A DNA stretch of 64,000 nucleotides, from positions 62,001 to 126,000 of the forward strand of contig JAXHNF010000017.1 in the NCBI GenBank assembly GCA_034520745.1. Direction: 5' to 3'. This DNA is from Alkalibacterium sp034520745 (GTDB lineage: Bacteria > Bacillota > Bacilli > Lactobacillales > Carnobacteriaceae_A). A program made the translations under genes and the position numbers. The notes under the pieces are model-generated. The model had not been told where the DNA came from. It did not search any database and saw only the letters and a program-made list of their open reading frames with translations. Positions 63,611 through 64,000 of this stretch are shown here, one piece after another. How positions within the stretch are numbered: position 1 is the first letter of the stretch; each line of letters opens with the position of its first letter.

Positions 63611-64000
63611 GTGAAGAAGATACAAATCATCGACTCAAAAAACCATGTGGGCGAAAAAGTCAAGATCGGAGCCTGGGTCGCCAACAAACGTTCAAGCGGA
63701 AAAATCGCCTTTCTCAGCCTGCGTGACGGCTCGGCCTTTTTCCAGGGCGTCGTCGTCAAGAGTCAGGTCGACGAAGCGGTTTTTGACAAGGCAAAAAGCC
63801 TGACACAGGAAAGTTCCATCTGGGTCACAGGCACGATTTCTGAGGACGCCCGTTCAAAATTCGGATATGAGATACATATCGAAGACATCGAGGTGATCAG
63901 CGAAGCAGTCGATTACCCGATCACCCCCAAGGAACACGGCACCGAATTTCTGATGGACAACCGCCATCTGTGGCTGCGTTCAACCAAACAGCATGCCATC
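63611..64000 (+). CDS. asnS: Asparaginyl-tRNA synthetase (5' part, runs off the window)
   Basis: First 130 residues. GTG 63611 behind AAGGAGA. The OB-fold anticodon-binding domain reads VGEKVKIGAWVANKRSSGKI, AFLSLRDGSAFFQGVVVKSQ, followed by the class II start LMDNRHLWLRS. Asn- rather than Asp- or Lys-type is based on RSSGKIAFLSLRDGS and on the dinG-ypmB context. In Bacillus aspB sits between ypmB and asnS; here it is absent. Confidence 0.92.
   Translation, partial: MKKIQIIDSKNHVGEKVKIGAWVANKRSSGKIAFLSLRDGSAFFQGVVVKSQVDEAVFDKAKSLTQESSIWVTGTISEDARSKFGYEIHIEDIEVISEAVDYPITPKEHGTEFLMDNRHLWLRSTKQHAI

Overview
The window reads as a chromosomal stretch of a motile low-to-moderate-GC Firmicute (class Bacilli). 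Evidence: strong GGAGG-type ribosome sites, TTG/GTG starts, Gram-positive flagellar proteins (FliY with CheC and FliN parts, FlbD/SwrD, FlaG, FlgM), and at the right end a Bacillus-type gene neighbourhood (ypiA-ypiB-ypjD, cca, dinG-ypmB, asnS). A motile Carnobacteriaceae-like lactic acid bacterium is my best family-level guess, but this is inference only.

Layout. 1-1657: end of a chemotaxis/switch operon (fliM fragment, fliY, terminator). 1663-3525: a group II intron just after that terminator. 3526-6890: a badly broken chemoreceptor gene between two copies of a 188-189 bp element with inverted ends, then an array of ~52 bp hairpin repeats. 6892-13982: late flagellar genes flgM-flgN-flgK-flgL, hag, flaG-fliD-fliT-fliS. 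13983-15022: about 1 kb without a gene, ending in a promoter. 15023-35954: one 26-gene flagellar operon (flgB to flgG, with motor, export apparatus and sigma-28), ending in an orphan FtsE-like ATPase. 35995-46144: sensory and c-di-GMP block (NlpC/P60-like enzyme, two more chemoreceptors, DUF2254 membrane protein, GGDEF-EAL protein, diguanylate cyclase). 46163-56225: type IV pilus genes (three minor pilins, pilB, pilT, pilC, major pilin, pilD, pilM, pilN, pilO). 56600-64000: housekeeping genes.

How it works together. The 21 kb operon makes basal body, export gate, hook and stator, and also sigma-28 (FliA). FlgM restrains FliA until the hook is finished. FliA should then read promoters of the form TTAA-N16-CCGATANT, which I find before flgM, hag and all three chemoreceptor genes. 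The cyclase and the EAL protein sit between flagellar and pilus genes, so they are placed to set the choice between swimming and pilus-based surface life.

Caution. Most genes, including ones that should be essential (fliI, cca, pilB), are interrupted by single-base insertions or deletions and a few in-frame stops. Adjacent frames join into normal full-length proteins. I treat most as one gene with sequence errors; 'pseudogene' below marks genes broken many times in this sequence and does not prove loss of function.
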